DNA of 49,830 nucleotides from an uncultured Prevotellaceae bacterium (GTDB lineage: Bacteria; Bacteroidota; Bacteroidia; Bacteroidales; Bacteroidaceae): the NCBI GenBank assembly GCA_947307015.1, contig CAMZHV010000015.1, forward strand, positions 1 through 49,830. The letters are read 5' to 3'. Below, in pieces: positions 1-10,160 of this stretch. The notes under the pieces are model-generated. The model saw nothing but the letters and a program-made list of their open reading frames with translations. It was not told the origin of the DNA and made no database searches. The translations under genes and the position numbers were made by a program. The stretch's first letter is position 1, and each line of letters starts with the position of its first letter.

Positions 1-183
1 TCAACCTATGGCAGGGTTAAAGTAAAAACCATTCAACTTTTTCTAGGGTAGTACATTTTTATGGCGGCGGTCATTTGGTCAAGGTCATTTTGGTCAAAAT
101 CGAAAACGGATGCTGTCAAAACCGCCACTATAATATAAATATTCTATTTAACGTGAGTTCGACGAAATTTAATTGTCTGTAAA

Positions 184-215
184 TTTGGCGAATAGCGATA
201 ATTGTTGTATCTTTA
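184..215 (+). promoter_or_regulatory. Promoter of the IS982 transposase
   Basis: TTTG at 184-187 and TATCTTTA at 208-215 are separated by 20 bases. This matches the Bacteroidetes pattern TTTG-N19-23-TAnnTTTG with one mismatch. It lies inside the left end of the element and points at the transposase. Confidence 0.5.
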
Positions 216-250
216 TGGTGTCAAAACATTAAGAAACAAACAACTATCGC

Positions 251-1165
251 ATGTTCACCGAGTGCAAAATTACAGAAATTTTCTTTATGGCAGATGAATT
301 CTGCAAGTTTTTTGATTCAACCGTCAAAAAATACTCCGTTGAGGATAAAGGAAGGGCTCCGAGACGCCCTTATCACCGTGCGTCCACCCTCAGCAACTCC
401 GAGGTAATGGTCATCATGATCCTCTTCCATAATTCCGGCTATCGGTGCCTGAAACATTTCTATCTGGAGTATGTCTGCAAGCACCTGCGTCATCTTTTCC
501 CTAAAGTGGTGTCATATAACCGTTTCGTAGAGCTGGAGAAAGATGTGGCCTTTCCCCTGGCCTTGTTCATCAAGAAGGTTCTCTGCGGCAAGTGCACCGG
601 CATTACCTTCGTGGACAGCACTCCATTGCGTGTATGTAGGAACCAGAGGATTCACATGCATGAGGTGTTCAAGGGAATAGCCGCCAGGGGCAAGTGCTCG
701 ATGGGATGGTTCTTCGGTTTCAAACTGCATATCGTATGCAATGAGAAAGGAGAAATCCTCAACTTCTGCGTCACAGCCGGCGATGTCGATGACAGGAAAC
801 CGCTGGAGAACAAACGCTTTCTGAGTGAAATCTATGGGAAAGTGGTCGGAGACAAGGGATATATCAGTCGGCAACTTTTCCAACATCTGTTCGTGGATGG
901 CATACAGCTCATTACCAAGCTGAAGAATAACATGAAAGGTGCGCTGATGACAGTCTCGGATAGGTTGTTGCTTAGGAAAAGAACCATCATAGAGACGTTG
1001 AATGACGAATTGAAGAACATCGCTCAGGTAGAACATTCCAGGCACAGGGCCATACACAATTTCATCGTTAGCTTACTGGCTGGAATAGCTGCCTATTGTC
1101 TCTTCCCTAAGAAACCGACAATCAACATGCAGTTCTATACTGATAATCAGCTGACTCTCTTCTGA
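251..1165 (+). CDS. IS982-family transposase
   Basis: This 304-residue DDE transposase moves the enclosing insertion sequence by cut and paste. Likely catalytic residues are the Asp of FVDSTPLRVC (near residue 121), the Asp of VVGDKGYIS (near residue 200) and the Glu of IIETLNDELK (near residue 246). These agree with the IS982 DDE pattern. The N-terminal part holds the usual helix-rich region of the family. The frame is uninterrupted, so the enzyme may be active. An internal ATG at 287 (MADEFCKFF) is an alternative start; the 251 start gives the longer N-terminus. The gene is alone in the element. Confidence 0.9.
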   Translation: MFTECKITEIFFMADEFCKFFDSTVKKYSVEDKGRAPRRPYHRASTLSNSEVMVIMILFHNSGYRCLKHFYLEYVCKHLRHLFPKVVSYNRFVELEKDVAFPLALFIKKVLCGKCTGITFVDSTPLRVCRNQRIHMHEVFKGIAARGKCSMGWFFGFKLHIVCNEKGEILNFCVTAGDVDDRKPLENKRFLSEIYGKVVGDKGYISRQLFQHLFVDGIQLITKLKNNMKGALMTVSDRLLLRKRTIIETLNDELKNIAQVEHSRHRAIHNFIVSLLAGIAAYCLFPKKPTINMQFYTDNQLTLF

Positions 1166-1202
1166 TAATTTTCATCGAACTCACGTTATATCTTCAAGCC
1201 AG

Positions 1203-1240
1203 AAGACCTATGTCTTCATGCCGTAAGACATAGGTCTTTT
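1203..1240 (+). terminator. Intrinsic terminator, perfect 14-bp stem
   Basis: AAGACCTATGTCTT (1203-1216) pairs perfectly with AAGACATAGGTCTT (1225-1238) across an 8-base loop and is followed by a T-rich run. It points along the plus strand. It lies just outside the IS, so it probably belonged to the gene or operon that the IS entered, and now also ends transposase transcripts. Confidence 0.75.
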
Positions 1241-1291
1241 CTTTTTGGCCTCTCCTGCCAAAAATCGCCGAATCATCGAGAAGCCCTCATG

Positions 1292-1325
1292 CCTTCTTGG
1301 AAGTTTCGCCGAATGTCATTCGGTT
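1292..1325. repeat. REP-like repeat, copy 1
   Basis: This 34-bp unit contains the perfect palindrome CCGAATGTCATTCGG (1309-1323). It matches the copy at 2005-2038 with three differences. It sits at the 3' end of the RAYT frame. RAYT transposases are known to be linked to such palindromes. Confidence 0.7.
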
Positions 1326-2004
1326 ACAGATCTCTTCCGCCATTTCATTGAGCGCCACACAATCCGCACGGCTGATGTGTCGCTTACCTGCATCATAAGG
1401 CCAAGGACTTAGTATCAGGACACGCCCCTCGGCACAGGCATCAAAGAGCGCATCACTCGGTTTATAGTAATCGCGAAAGCCATTGTCGATGAGACAGATG
1501 AACGGCCGTTGCTCACGAAGGAGCAGTTGCATCACCTGTTTCTCATGAGCCGAGATGAACGGGGACACCATGACCGTCCCCTCACGAGCCGACAGCACAC
1601 AAGAATTCTTGTAATTACGCAGCGGCTCGACATCTCCCTGTTCCGCAGCTTTCACCATCACATTGCGCACATGAACTGTTGCATACTTCTCTGCCAGCAG
1701 TAAGGTGGTATTCCCCACGCCATCGTAACTGCGTCCACCAATCGTTATATCCCGTTGCACACGGAAATAGCCAGGTCTTAAGCGCTTAGTGGCCAGTCGT
1801 TGGGGATTCATATCAATATATCGGATAGTGTTGGGGAGCTGTGTATTGCGGCCCATAGGGCGGATAAAAGGCATCTCCGTGAAAAAAGGCTGCAGTTGGT
1901 AGTAGGCTTCTTCGCCCATCTGCTCACACAACCCTGCGGAGAGGACCTCCAGCCGCTGCGTTTCTGCCTGAAGATTCGGCATAGTCTCCTGCTTTCCCCC
2001 TACT

Positions 2005-2038
2005 CCTTCTTGGCAGTTCCTCCGAATGTCATTCGGTT
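2005..2038. repeat. REP-like repeat, copy 2
   Basis: Same orientation as the copy at 1292-1325, with the identical palindrome at 2022-2036. It lies inside the RAYT frame but is read in a different frame from copy 1, so the likeness is at the DNA level and not a protein repeat. Confidence 0.7.
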
Positions 2039-2224
2039 CAATCGAAGAAGCCGCCGACCAGGCACGCCCCAGCTTCTTTGCAGCCTGCCAGAATCCCCTC
2101 ACCACGCCCTTGATGCCCGTGGGCATGACATGCCTGACATACAGCACAGCATGCAGATGATCAGGCATCAAACAAAAGTGCAACACCTGAACCTCCGGGT
2201 GATAACGCTGAATGAGTTGAACCT

Positions 2225-2880
2225 TTATTCTGTGACAAGACGAACAGATTGACCGTCGTAGCGATAGCCGTAGTCTGTTTTATAACGATTGTAGTCAGTG
2301 CCTCGCTTGTCTATCATGAAATAAAAGTAGTAGGCGCAGTTAGGTTCGTCGGCATAAGACGATGCATTAAGCGAAGACGACCAATAGTAGCCTTCGGATC
2401 CTGTATCGCGGACGACACTCTCTCCATAGAGAAAGCTAGCAGCGGGGAGAAAGATGTGGTTACCGTTGGGGCCAGTGACAAGAAAGCCCTTCACATCATT
2501 CTGTGTAGTTCTCGTCCAAGTACACTTAGTCTTCAATTCACTGATTTCATTAGAGGTCGGCACACGCCATGTACCGCCCCAGTTCACACGGGCGGCATCA
2601 TCAGGGAGTTCAAGCGTGGTCTTGTTGTCAACGATTCCACATGAACTATTGGTTCCGTACTTGGTAATCGTGGTCTTAGAGCCATTGCACCACTTATAAG
2701 TGCTCCAATCATATTTCGACTTGGGTTTGGTCTCGCCCCAAGCAAAGTAATCGCCATAGTCCTCGGGCTTACTGGCACCCACATTCATGTCTGCCCATTT
2801 CACAGAAAGGCCGATGTCAACGGCTTTTCCCGCGTTATGCTTCGGAGTATATTCCTGACACGTTGGATTATAACAATTTA
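2225..2880 (-). pseudogene. FISUMP-domain (major paralogous domain) gene, 5' end lost
   Basis: The frame reads AVDIGLSVKWADMNVGA, EDYGDYFAWGETKPK, GGTWRVPTSNE, GYYWSSSLN and a final GQSVRLVTE. This is the complete fibrobacter-succinogenes-type major paralogous domain common in surface or secreted Bacteroidales proteins. The first ATG is at 2803, but recognisable domain sequence continues upstream of it (VDIGLSVKW) to about 2868. It is preceded by a Cys-containing stretch and then a stop near 2881, with no start codon or signal peptide. I read it as the C-terminal part of a larger gene joined to unrelated DNA. It could still be translated as a 192-residue cytoplasmic fragment. Confidence 0.6.
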
Positions 2881-3129
2881 TTAATCACTCATATTAAGAG
2901 CCACAGAGAAATCATTCATATGCTGGTCAATACCAGCTCCCCAATCATTTGTTACTTCTTCAAGAGAATCCCATACTTCATCCCAGTCTGCATCATCATC
3001 TTCTACAGTAATATCTATGCAGAAATATGTGTCTCCAAACTGATCTTCGTGGTAGTAACCAAAACTGCAGTTCCAATCTGAAACGGCATCCCTGATATCA
3101 TTGTAGAAATTTCTTTCAGTCTTGTTCAT
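2881..3129 (-). CDS. Small acidic hypothetical protein (82 aa)
   Basis: Not recognised. It is a compact protein with aromatic and acidic residues (DWNCSFGYYHEDQFGD, VEDDDADWDEVWDSLEEV) and no signal peptide or membrane segment. The composition is balanced and protein-like rather than shadow-like. Its stop codon touches the truncated FISUMP fragment, so its 3' flank has been rearranged. The small size and acidity would suit an immunity-type or accessory protein, but nothing in the sequence proves it. Confidence 0.5.
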   Translation of the reverse strand: MNKTERNFYNDIRDAVSDWNCSFGYYHEDQFGDTYFCIDITVEDDDADWDEVWDSLEEVTNDWGAGIDQHMNDFSVALNMSD

Positions 3130-3405
3130 AATTGTAAGTGTTTAATTGTGAGTAAATTTGTTGTTAATATAGAAACAATAGTGTCCACTAAAAATGGACG
3201 AGTTAAAAATTAAATAAATTAGGTTCACCTGAACCGCTTCGGTCTTGGTCATTCTTGTGAAGAACCCAAAGGTATACATTTTCGGGCAATCTTCTATCGC
3301 GGTATGATGGTCTTTAAGATAGTTTCACGCTACGCCCAGCCACGGACAATCCCCGTTGGGCCCGAATTTCACTAATTTCACTCTAACTTTGCACGGTGAG
3401 AGAAA

Positions 3406-3526
3406 TATATTTGTATTGGCTGAACCTTGCTGAAACCTGCTGAAACTTTAAGAGCAAAGGTTCAGCTTGTATGGATTTGATCAACAATAGGTTAAGTCCG
3501 TCAGCTGAAAGCTGAAACCTTTTTGG
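3406..3526 (+). ncRNA. Possible small RNA with repeated GCTGAAACCT motif
   Basis: A promoter-like TATATTTG (3406-3413) is followed by three tandem GCTGAA-CCT/CTTT units. A terminator-like stem comes next: AAAGGTTCAGCTT (3456-3468) pairs with AAGCTGAAACCTTT (3509-3522) with one bulge, then TTTTGG. A transcript of about 100 nt is predicted. GCTGAACCTT (3419-3428) can also pair with AAGGTTCAGC (3457-3466), so two folds compete. Confidence 0.35.
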
Positions 3527-3932
3527 TAAATGGCTTGATTTTCCATATTTGTGCATCATCAATCATTCGTCATCTGTCTCAGCCGCGTACACGTCCAGTC
3601 GTATCGCCTCACACGCCTATACGTGCAGCTCAAAACGCCTATACGTATCTTCGTGTCCCGTCGGTGGGACACGAACAGATGAGACACAAAAGTGACCCCT
3701 CTTAGGAGAGTTGCCTTACCCTCCTAAGAGTCTACGCTTAGACTCCGTAAGTTGATAGAAAAACTTGGAAAATCTTTGTTATATTAAACATTTCTGCTTA
3801 TATATGTGCCCGATAAGATACAATTATGGGAAAGAACACAGAACTACAGATTTCCCACAAAATACTTGAACCCTATTATAACCGATGGAAAAACTTTATC
3901 TTACATGAACCATAGATTACACAGATGAAGAG

Positions 3933-3971
3933 TATGAAATATGCGGAGCCGGGTGGTACCGACTCCGCATA
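3933..3971 (-). terminator. Terminator of mutAB
   Basis: TATGCGGAG (3940-3948) pairs perfectly with CTCCGCATA (3963-3971), with a short inner CGG/CCG stem. A T-rich stretch follows on the minus strand. It lies 30 bases beyond the mutB stop codon. Confidence 0.6.
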
Positions 3972-4000
3972 AGCTATAAGAGAATGTGCTACTTGGTAAG

Positions 4001-6169
4001 TTATTCCTTGCCGAGCAGGAGCTTCATCATCTCGCAGGCAGCCTTGGCTACAGAGGTGCCAGGTCCGAAGACGGCAGCGACGCCTGCCTTGTAGAGGTAG
4101 TCGTAGTCCTGAGCGGGGATAACACCACCTGCGATGACCATGATGTCCTCACGTCCAAGCTTCTTGAGCTCTTCGATGAGCTGCGGGATGAGGGTCTTGT
4201 GACCTGCTGCGAGGCTGGAGGCGCCGACGATGTTGACGTCGTTCTCCACAGCCTCGCGGGCTGCCTCGGCGGGCGTCTGGAACAGCGGGCCCATATCGAC
4301 GTCGAAGCCGCAGTCGGCATAGCCGGTAGCGACGACCTTTGCGCCGCGGTCGTGACCGTCCTGACCCATCTTGGCAACCATGATACGAGGACGACGGCCC
4401 TCCTGTTTTGCGAACTCTTCGGTGAGGCGGCAGGCTTCCTCGAAGTCTGCATCGGCCTTGCTTTCTGAACTATACACGCCTGAAATGGTTCTGATGACTG
4501 CTTTGTAACGGCCCACGACAGCTTCGCAGGCATCGCTGATTTCGCCGAGGGTGGCACGGTGGCCGGCGGCAGTGACGGCGAGGTCGAGGAGGTTGTGCTC
4601 GCTCTTCTTGCCATCGGCGAACTCCTGCACGCAGGCGGTGATGGCAGCGAGGTCCTTCTTGACCTGCTCGTTGTCGCGCTTGGCACGGAGTTCCTTCAGG
4701 GACTCTTCCTGCTGCAGACGCACGGCGGTGTTGTCCACCTCGAGGATGTCGATGGGATCCTCGTGCTCGAGGCGGTACTTGTTCACACCCACGATGGTCT
4801 GCACACCCGAGTCGATGCGCGCCTGTGTGCGGGCAGCAGCCTCCTCGATACGCATCTTGGGCAGACCCGTCTCGATGGCCTTGGCCATGCCGCCGAGCTT
4901 CTCGATCTCCTGGATGTGCTCCCAAGCCTTGAGGTAGAGCTCCTGCGTCAGCTTCTCGACGTAGTAGGAACCCGCCCACGGGTCGATGTGCTTGCAGACC
5001 TGCGTCTCGTTCTGGATGTAGATCTGGGTGTTACGGGCGATACGTGCACTGAAGTCGGTGGGCAGTGCGATGGCCTCGTCGAGAGCGTTGGTGTGCAGCG
5101 ACTGGGTGTGACCCAGCACGGCAGCCATGGCCTCGATACAGGTGCGGCCTACGTTGTTGAAGGGATCCTGCTCGGTGAGCGACCATCCGGACGTCTGTGA
5201 GTGCGTACGCAGGGCCATGGACTTGGGGTTCTTGGCGCCGAAGCTCTTGACGATCTTAGCCCAGAGCAGACGGCCGGCACGCATCTTGGCGATTTCCATG
5301 AAGTGGTTCACGCCGATGGCCCAGAAGAAGCTGAGGCGGGGTGCGAAGGCATCCACGTCGATGCCGGCGTTGATACCTGCGCGGAGGTAGTCCATACCGT
5401 CGGCCAGGGTGTAAGCCAGCTCGATGTCGGCGGTGGCACCAGCCTCCTGCATGTGGTAGCCGGAGATGGAGATGCTGTTGAACTTAGGCATCTTCTGCGA
5501 GGTGTACTCGAAGATGTCGGCGATGATCTTCATGGAGAAGGCGGGCGGGTAGATGTAGGTGTTGCGCACCATGAACTCCTTGAGGATATCGTTCTGGATG
5601 GTACCTGCCATCTCCTCGAGCTTGGCGCCCTGCTCCAGACCTGCGTTGATGTAGAAGGCCAGCACGGGCAGCACGGCACCGTTCATGGTCATGGAGACGG
5701 ACATCTTGTTCAAGGGAATGCCTGCGAAGAGCACCTTCATGTTCTCCAGGGAGCAGATGCTCACGCCTGCCTTACCGACGTCACCAACGACACGGGCGTT
5801 GTCGGGGTCGTAGCCGCGGTGCGTGGGCAGGTCGAAGGCCACGGAGAGGCCCTTCTGACCACTGGCGAGGTTACGACGATAGAAGGCGTTGGACTCTTCG
5901 GCGGTGGAGAAGCCGGCGTACTGACGGATGGTCCACGGGCGGAACGGGTACATCATGGAGTACGGGCCACGGAGGAAGGGCGGAATACCTGCTGCAAAAT
6001 TCAGGTGCTCCATACCTTCGAGGTCTTCTTTTGTGTAAACGGGCTGAATATCTATCTGCTCAGGAGTCTTCCAGTTGGCGGTAATGCCATTCTCCTTTTG
6101 CCAGTCAAGGCCATTCTTGGCATCTATGCCAGCAAAAATATCAATATCTTTAAAATCAATGCGTGCCAT
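4001..6169 (-). CDS. mutB: Methylmalonyl-CoA mutase, large (cobalamin-binding) subunit
   Basis: This subunit interconverts succinyl-CoA and (R)-methylmalonyl-CoA using adenosylcobalamin, in the Bacteroidales succinate-propionate route. The 722 residues match the usual length of the catalytic subunit. The N-terminal TIM barrel carries the family segments [14 protein letters not shown] and [18 protein letters not shown]. The C-terminal domain has the base-off B12 motif DGHDRG near residue 606, with the axial His, followed by [13 protein letters not shown] and GASSLAAGH. It starts two bases after the mutA stop codon, so the pair is transcribed, and probably translated, together. No epimerase or decarboxylase gene is adjacent. 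Confidence 0.97.
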   Translation of the reverse strand: MARIDFKDIDIFAGIDAKNGLDWQKENGITANWKTPEQIDIQPVYTKEDLEGMEHLNFAAGIPPFLRGPYSMMYPFRPWTIRQYAGFSTAEESNAFYRRNLASGQKGLSVAFDLPTHRGYDPDNARVVGDVGKAGVSICSLENMKVLFAGIPLNKMSVSMTMNGAVLPVLAFYINAGLEQGAKLEEMAGTIQNDILKEFMVRNTYIYPPAFSMKIIADIFEYTSQKMPKFNSISISGYHMQEAGATADIELAYTLADGMDYLRAGINAGIDVDAFAPRLSFFWAIGVNHFMEIAKMRAGRLLWAKIVKSFGAKNPKSMALRTHSQTSGWSLTEQDPFNNVGRTCIEAMAAVLGHTQSLHTNALDEAIALPTDFSARIARNTQIYIQNETQVCKHIDPWAGSYYVEKLTQELYLKAWEHIQEIEKLGGMAKAIETGLPKMRIEEAAARTQARIDSGVQTIVGVNKYRLEHEDPIDILEVDNTAVRLQQEESLKELRAKRDNEQVKKDLAAITACVQEFADGKKSEHNLLDLAVTAAGHRATLGEISDACEAVVGRYKAVIRTISGVYSSESKADADFEEACRLTEEFAKQEGRRPRIMVAKMGQDGHDRGAKVVATGYADCGFDVDMGPLFQTPAEAAREAVENDVNIVGASSLAAGHKTLIPQLIEELKKLGREDIMVIAGGVIPAQDYDYLYKAGVAAVFGPGTSVAKAACEMMKLLLGKE

Positions 6170-6171
6170 AA

Positions 6172-8034
6172 TTAGATACCAAGTTTAGCGTTTAACTCTT
6201 TCAATGTCTTTAACTGATCCACACGCACGTGGATGAAATTCTCGATGCCGGCGGCCTTGAGGTCCTCGGAGCAAGCGGGAGCGCCTGCGATGATGAAGAT
6301 GGCCTTGGGGTCGGCAGCCTTGAGGGCGTTGAAGGCGGGAACGCCGTATTCTGCGTATTCGTCGTCGCTGGAGCAGAGCACCACGATGTCGGCACCGGCC
6401 TTGACGGCAGCCTCAACACCTTCTTCCACAGTGGGGAAGCCGAGGTTGTCGACAACCTTGTAGCCAGCAGCGGCGAGGAAGTTGCAGCTGAACTGTGCGC
6501 GAGCCTGACGCATGGCGAGATTGCCGATGGTCAGCATGAAAGCGATGGGCTGCTTGGCAGCCTTCTCGGTGGTGAGGCGCAGCGTCTCGAAGTCGGAGGC
6601 GAGGCGGCTGGTCTTCAATGCGGGCACGTCGGGATCGCCGGAGTGCTTGCAGGTGCAGTCGCAGGCGAGAGGAGCCTTGCCTTCGCTGGTCTCGGTGAAG
6701 TTGGGGAACTGGTTGGTGCCGAGCAGGAACTCCTTGCGCTTGCCGGCATTGGCGTGACGGGCGGCGTCTGTGCCGTTGATGGCCTCTTGAATCTTGCCAG
6801 CCTTGACGGCAGCGAGGAAACCACCTTCTTCCTCAACGGCGAGGAACAGCTTCCAAGCTTCCTTGGCGATGGCCACAGTCAGCTCTTCCACGAAGTAGGA
6901 GCCACCACTTACATCGACAATCTTGTCGAAGTGGCACTCTTCCTTCAGCAGCAGCTGCTGGTTGCGGGCAATGCGCTCGGCAAATTCGGTCGGAACCTCG
7001 TAGGGAGCGTCGAAGGGCGTAACGACTACGGAGTGAACGCCTGCGAGGGCTGCGGACATGGTCTCGGTCTGTGAGCGAAGCATGTTCACATAGCTGTCAA
7101 AGACGGTCTGATTGTAGGTCGTGGTGGCAGCGTTGATGCACATCTTGGCAGCGCAGTCGCACTTGGGCTCGTACTGCTTCACGATCTGTGCCCACAGCAT
7201 ACGGGCGGCGCGGAACTTGGCAATCTCCATGAAGTAGTTGCCACCGATGCCCATGTAGAACTTGATCTTCTTGGCGGCCAGATCGACAGGCACACCAGCA
7301 TCGACAAGCTGCTCCAGGTATTCCTTACCCCAAGCCAGGGCATAGCCGAGCTCCTGATAGACGTAGGCACCGCTGTTGCAGAGCAAGTCGCTATGAACCA
7401 TCACGCAGCGCAGGTTGGGATAGTCCTTGAGCTTCTCGACGAGTTTGGGCATGTTGGGCAGGAGCATGGTCGTATCCTTGCCCTTCATGAGCATACGCTC
7501 GATGGGGTCGAAACCAATGCCGCCAACAATCTTTTCCTTGTCGTAGCCCTTCTCCTCGTAGTAAGCCAGAAGGATGTCAGCCAGTTCGAGCACGTGGCGC
7601 TGACAAACGCGGAAGCTCACTTCCACAATGTCGCAACGGATGCCATCGAGAAGCGTCTCGATGAGCTCCTTGGTCACGTTCTCGCCATGAATGCGGAAGC
7701 CGAGGGAATCAACACCCTTGTTGAGGATGTCCAATGCCTTGGCGTTGGCCTCCTTGGGGTCAGTGACAACGATGTTCTGACGAACGTACCAAACATTGTT
7801 GTCCTTCTTGTTGCCGCGCACGAAGGGGAACTCACCCGGAAGGGCGTTGACGGTGGGCAACTTGTCCACGTCTTCCTTCAAATAGAACGGCTGCATGGAG
7901 AAACCTTCGTTGGTTCTCCACACCATTTTCTTCTCGTAGTCAGCGCCCTTGAGGTCTACCTCAATCTTGTCGCGCCATTCCTGACGTGAAGGGGCGGTGA
8001 AATCCGCGAAGAGTCTTTCTTTACTATCTGCCAT
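6172..8034 (-). CDS. mutA: Methylmalonyl-CoA mutase, small (non-catalytic) subunit
   Basis: This 620-residue protein partners MutB. It keeps the mutase-fold barrel ([44 protein letters not shown]). Its C-terminal domain lacks the DxHxxG cobalamin-ligand motif, reading [17 protein letters not shown] instead, as expected for a structural small subunit. First gene of a two-gene operon with mutB. A good Bacteroidetes promoter lies about 80 bases upstream. I looked for, and did not see, a cobalamin riboswitch in the leader. Confidence 0.95.
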   Translation of the reverse strand: MADSKERLFADFTAPSRQEWRDKIEVDLKGADYEKKMVWRTNEGFSMQPFYLKEDVDKLPTVNALPGEFPFVRGNKKDNNVWYVRQNIVVTDPKEANAKALDILNKGVDSLGFRIHGENVTKELIETLLDGIRCDIVEVSFRVCQRHVLELADILLAYYEEKGYDKEKIVGGIGFDPIERMLMKGKDTTMLLPNMPKLVEKLKDYPNLRCVMVHSDLLCNSGAYVYQELGYALAWGKEYLEQLVDAGVPVDLAAKKIKFYMGIGGNYFMEIAKFRAARMLWAQIVKQYEPKCDCAAKMCINAATTTYNQTVFDSYVNMLRSQTETMSAALAGVHSVVVTPFDAPYEVPTEFAERIARNQQLLLKEECHFDKIVDVSGGSYFVEELTVAIAKEAWKLFLAVEEEGGFLAAVKAGKIQEAINGTDAARHANAGKRKEFLLGTNQFPNFTETSEGKAPLACDCTCKHSGDPDVPALKTSRLASDFETLRLTTEKAAKQPIAFMLTIGNLAMRQARAQFSCNFLAAAGYKVVDNLGFPTVEEGVEAAVKAGADIVVLCSSDDEYAEYGVPAFNALKAADPKAIFIIAGAPACSEDLKAAGIENFIHVRVDQLKTLKELNAKLGI

Positions 8035-8112
8035 AATAAAGTTTAAGGTTTAAAGATGAATGTTTAAGGATAAATATGGTTTGAATAATGATAATTGCCT
8101 CTAAAAAGCGGA

Positions 8113-8144
8113 CAAAGTTACTAAAGTTTGGCGGTGCGTCCAAA
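8113..8144 (-). promoter_or_regulatory. Promoter of mutA-mutB
   Basis: On the minus strand TTTG (8141-8144) and TAACTTTG (8113-8120) are 20 bases apart. This is a full match to the Bacteroidetes housekeeping consensus. Confidence 0.7.
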
Positions 8145-8368
8145 TTCTTGATGTAAAAAGTCATTAAAAACGTCTTTATGCTTCATTTTTACGATAAAAA
8201 GCGTACCTTTGTGCCGTCCTTTCGTCATTTAAGCTCATCTTATGGACGTCAAAGCGGACAACAACGACAACGCATCGCCATCGCATAAGGCTTTTGACCT
8301 AAATTAATAATTCTGTACAATCATTCCCCAAAAATCCGAGTTCAAAGCTCAAAGTTAAAACTTTTTTG

Positions 8369-8376
8369 TATCTTTG
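8369..8376 (+). promoter_or_regulatory. -7 element upstream of the aspT-like gene
   Basis: TATCTTTG is a perfect -7 box, 66 bases before the ATG. No clear TTTG is seen at the expected -33 distance. Confidence 0.55.
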
Positions 8377-8441
8377 TCCCATCAAAACTAAATCTTACCT
8401 CTCATTCATCGCAACTCTCACCCCTCAACTCCTCTTCCCTT

Positions 8442-10154
8442 ATGGATTGGCTCATTCAACTCTTCACCAACACCGATAGCATCGCGCACATCGTGGTGCT
8501 CTATGCCCTGGTCATCTCCATTGGCATATTCCTCGGTCGTTTCAAGATCTTCGGCATCTCGCTGGGTGTCACCTTCGTGCTCTTTGCCGGCATATTAGCG
8601 GGCCACATCGGCTTCACCGGCACGCCCGAGGTGCTCAACTACGTTCAGGACTTTGGCCTCATCCTCTTCGTCTATTGCATTGGCTTGCAGGTCGGCCCCG
8701 GCTTTTTCGAGAGCTTTGCCAAGGGCGGCATAACTGCTAACGCCCTGGCAATGGGGATTGTAGGTCTCAATGTTGCAACGATGCTGGCGCTTTATTTCAT
8801 CCTCTTCTACGACCCCTCCATCAAGGGTGGCGACAATGTTTGGAACCTCAGCATGATGACGGGCGTCCTCTGCGGTGCCATCACCAATACACCTGGTCTC
8901 GGCGCCGCTTCCGAAGCCGTCAACTCCATCTACAAGGGTGTGGCGCAGATTCCCCAGATTGCTTCCGGCTACGCCTGTGCCTATCCCCTCGGCGTCGTTG
9001 GCATCATCGGCGCTACGATTGCCCTTCGCTATATCTGCGGCATCAGCCTCAAGAAAGAGCAGGAACAGATTGAGCGCGAGATGAACGAGAACCCGCACGC
9101 CAAGCCTCACCGCATGACCCTGCGTGCTGAAAACAAAGCCTTGAGCGGACGTTCCATCCTTCAGATTCGCGACTTCCTCGGACGCAACTTCGTTTGTTCC
9201 CGTTTCCTGCATGAAGGTCACGTCAGCATCCCCAACCGCGACACCATCGTCACCATGGGCGACCTCATGTACATCACCTGTGCCGAGGATGACTGGGAAG
9301 CTATTTCTGCCTTCATCGGTCCTGTAGACCACGTCGAATGGGACGAGCAGGATGTGCAGATGGTGTCGAAGAACGTCCTCGTCACTCAGCCTGCCGTGAA
9401 TGGCAAGACCTTCGGCCAGCTGCATTTCTCGTCCGTCTACGGCGTCAACGTCACACGCATTCATCGCAATGGTATGAATCTCTTCGCCGACCGCAACCTG
9501 CGTATCCAGATTGGCGACAAGCTCGTCTGCGTAGGTCCCGAGGACGCCATTGAGCGCGTAGCCAACATGTTAGGTAATGAGGTGAAACGCCTTGACCACC
9601 CCAACCTCAGCGCCATCTTCATCGGCATTGTTGTCGGTATCATCTTTGGCATGATGCCTATTGCCCTGCCCGGCGTGCCCACGCCCGTGAAGCTCGGTCT
9701 GGCTGGCGGTCCCCTCATCATCGCCATCCTCATCGGTCGTTTTGGCTATAGATTCCGTCTCGTGTCTTACACCACCAACTCGGCCAATCTCATGCTGCGC
9801 GAGTTCGGCCTTGTCCTCTTCCTCGCTTCTGTAGGCATCAAGGCAGGTGCCACCTTCTGGCAGACGGTCACCGAGGGCGACGGCCTCACCTATGTCTGGG
9901 CTGGTTTTCTCATCACCGTCATACCTATTCTTATAATAGGTACGCTCGCGCGCATACGCTACAAGATGAACTATTTCACGCTGATGGGACTCATCGCGGG
10001 TGCCACCACCGACCCGCCCGCGCTGGCTTACGCCAACCAGACGGCCAACAACGACGCTCCCGCCGTCGGCTACAGTACCGTTTATCCCCTCTGCATGTTC
10101 CTGCGCATCCTCACTGCCCAGCTCATCATCCTCTTGTTGTACTCCATCGTTTAG
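8442..10154 (+). CDS. AspT/YidE/YbjL-family transporter with two TrkA-C domains
   Basis: An inner-membrane protein of 570 residues. It has five or six hydrophobic segments in the first 200 residues, two TrkA-C-type regulatory domains (about 225-300 and 305-385, each with the I-R-D...GD pattern seen in [11 protein letters not shown] and [11 protein letters not shown]), and a second membrane half (about 395-570). This is the duplicated architecture of aspartate:alanine exchangers and relatives such as YidE and YbjL. The substrate cannot be told from sequence; many relatives are uncharacterised. rnhB begins six bases after its stop, so the two form an operon. Confidence 0.85.
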   Translation: MDWLIQLFTNTDSIAHIVVLYALVISIGIFLGRFKIFGISLGVTFVLFAGILAGHIGFTGTPEVLNYVQDFGLILFVYCIGLQVGPGFFESFAKGGITANALAMGIVGLNVATMLALYFILFYDPSIKGGDNVWNLSMMTGVLCGAITNTPGLGAASEAVNSIYKGVAQIPQIASGYACAYPLGVVGIIGATIALRYICGISLKKEQEQIEREMNENPHAKPHRMTLRAENKALSGRSILQIRDFLGRNFVCSRFLHEGHVSIPNRDTIVTMGDLMYITCAEDDWEAISAFIGPVDHVEWDEQDVQMVSKNVLVTQPAVNGKTFGQLHFSSVYGVNVTRIHRNGMNLFADRNLRIQIGDKLVCVGPEDAIERVANMLGNEVKRLDHPNLSAIFIGIVVGIIFGMMPIALPGVPTPVKLGLAGGPLIIAILIGRFGYRFRLVSYTTNSANLMLREFGLVLFLASVGIKAGATFWQTVTEGDGLTYVWAGFLITVIPILIIGTLARIRYKMNYFTLMGLIAGATTDPPALAYANQTANNDAPAVGYSTVYPLCMFLRILTAQLIILLLYSIV

Positions 10155-10160
10155 GGTACG

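Larger units (their letters stand above)
150..1187 (+). mobile_element. IS982-family insertion sequence, apparently complete
   Basis: The element is bounded by inverted repeats beginning ACGTGAGTTCGA. The left copy is at about 151-168 and the right copy, on the opposite strand, at about 1169-1186; they differ at only one or two bases. They enclose a single full-length transposase gene. No convincing target-site duplication is visible in the AT-rich flanks, so the insertion may be old or rearranged. Length and gene content fit the IS982 family. Confidence 0.85.
1287..2224 (-). pseudogene. RAYT-type (REP-associated tyrosine) transposase, N-terminus lost
   Basis: The protein contains CLMPDHLHAVL, the His-hydrophobic-His motif of Y1/RAYT single-strand transposases. 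A conserved IRYIDMNPQRLATKRLRPGYF segment follows. The first ATG lies immediately before the HUH motif. The frame is open upstream and reads family-like sequence (RYHPEVQVLHF), so the true N-terminus is missing. It was probably removed where the gene abuts the stop codon of the neighbouring fragment at 2225. The C-terminal third (VMVSPFISAHEKQVMQLLL to ALNEMAEEI) is unlike the transposase core and has a Rossmann/SLOG-like look; that is inference. Two copies of a 34-bp REP-like repeat lie inside the frame. Confidence 0.65.
3130..4000. other. Non-coding stretch with hairpins and short repeats
   Basis: No convincing gene. It holds promoter-like TAACTTTG (3384-3391) and TATATTTG (3406-3413), a cluster of GCTGAAACCT-like repeats, two copies of CGCCTATACGT (3614-3624, 3636-3646) and two perfect 10-bp hairpins. 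The hairpins are TTCGTGTCCC at 3650-3659 with its complement at 3666-3675, and CTCTTAGGAG at 3699-3708 with its complement at 3721-3730. The mutB terminator lies at its right end. Confidence 0.6.
8035..8441. other. Divergent promoter region between mutA and aspT-like gene
   Basis: It contains the minus-strand mutAB promoter and plus-strand TACCTTTG (8204-8211) and TATCTTTG (8369-8376). AT-rich simple repeats such as TTTAAGGTTTAAAG lie next to mutA. No gene longer than about 20 codons and no B12 riboswitch core were found. Confidence 0.6.

Noticed and set aside
1..51. Open frame at the window start ending at TAG 49-51
   Set aside because: Only 16 codons are visible and no family can be recognised, so a gene end cannot be supported.
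69..97. Tandem GGTCATTT(T)GGTCAA repeat near the window start
   Set aside because: Two units only, without further context; recorded but not called as an element.
141..1195. Target-site duplication of the IS982 element
   Set aside because: Both flanks are AT-rich but no matching 6-9 base direct repeat could be found.
3826..3915. 29-codon ORF beginning MGKNTELQIS
   Set aside because: No promoter or ribosome site visible and too short to judge; it may be a scrap of an older gene.
5201..6175. Long open frame of 324 codons opposite mutB
   Set aside because: Its composition is that of an antisense shadow (Val/His/Gly/Leu-rich) and it lies wholly over a certain mutB gene.
8242..8307. 21-codon ORF after a TACCTTTG box
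   Set aside because: No ribosome site, no conservation evidence, and such short frames are expected by chance.
8035..8441. Cobalamin riboswitch for mutAB
   Set aside because: I looked for the B12-box and the paired core in the mutA leader and saw neither; the promoter leaves a leader of only about 70 bases.
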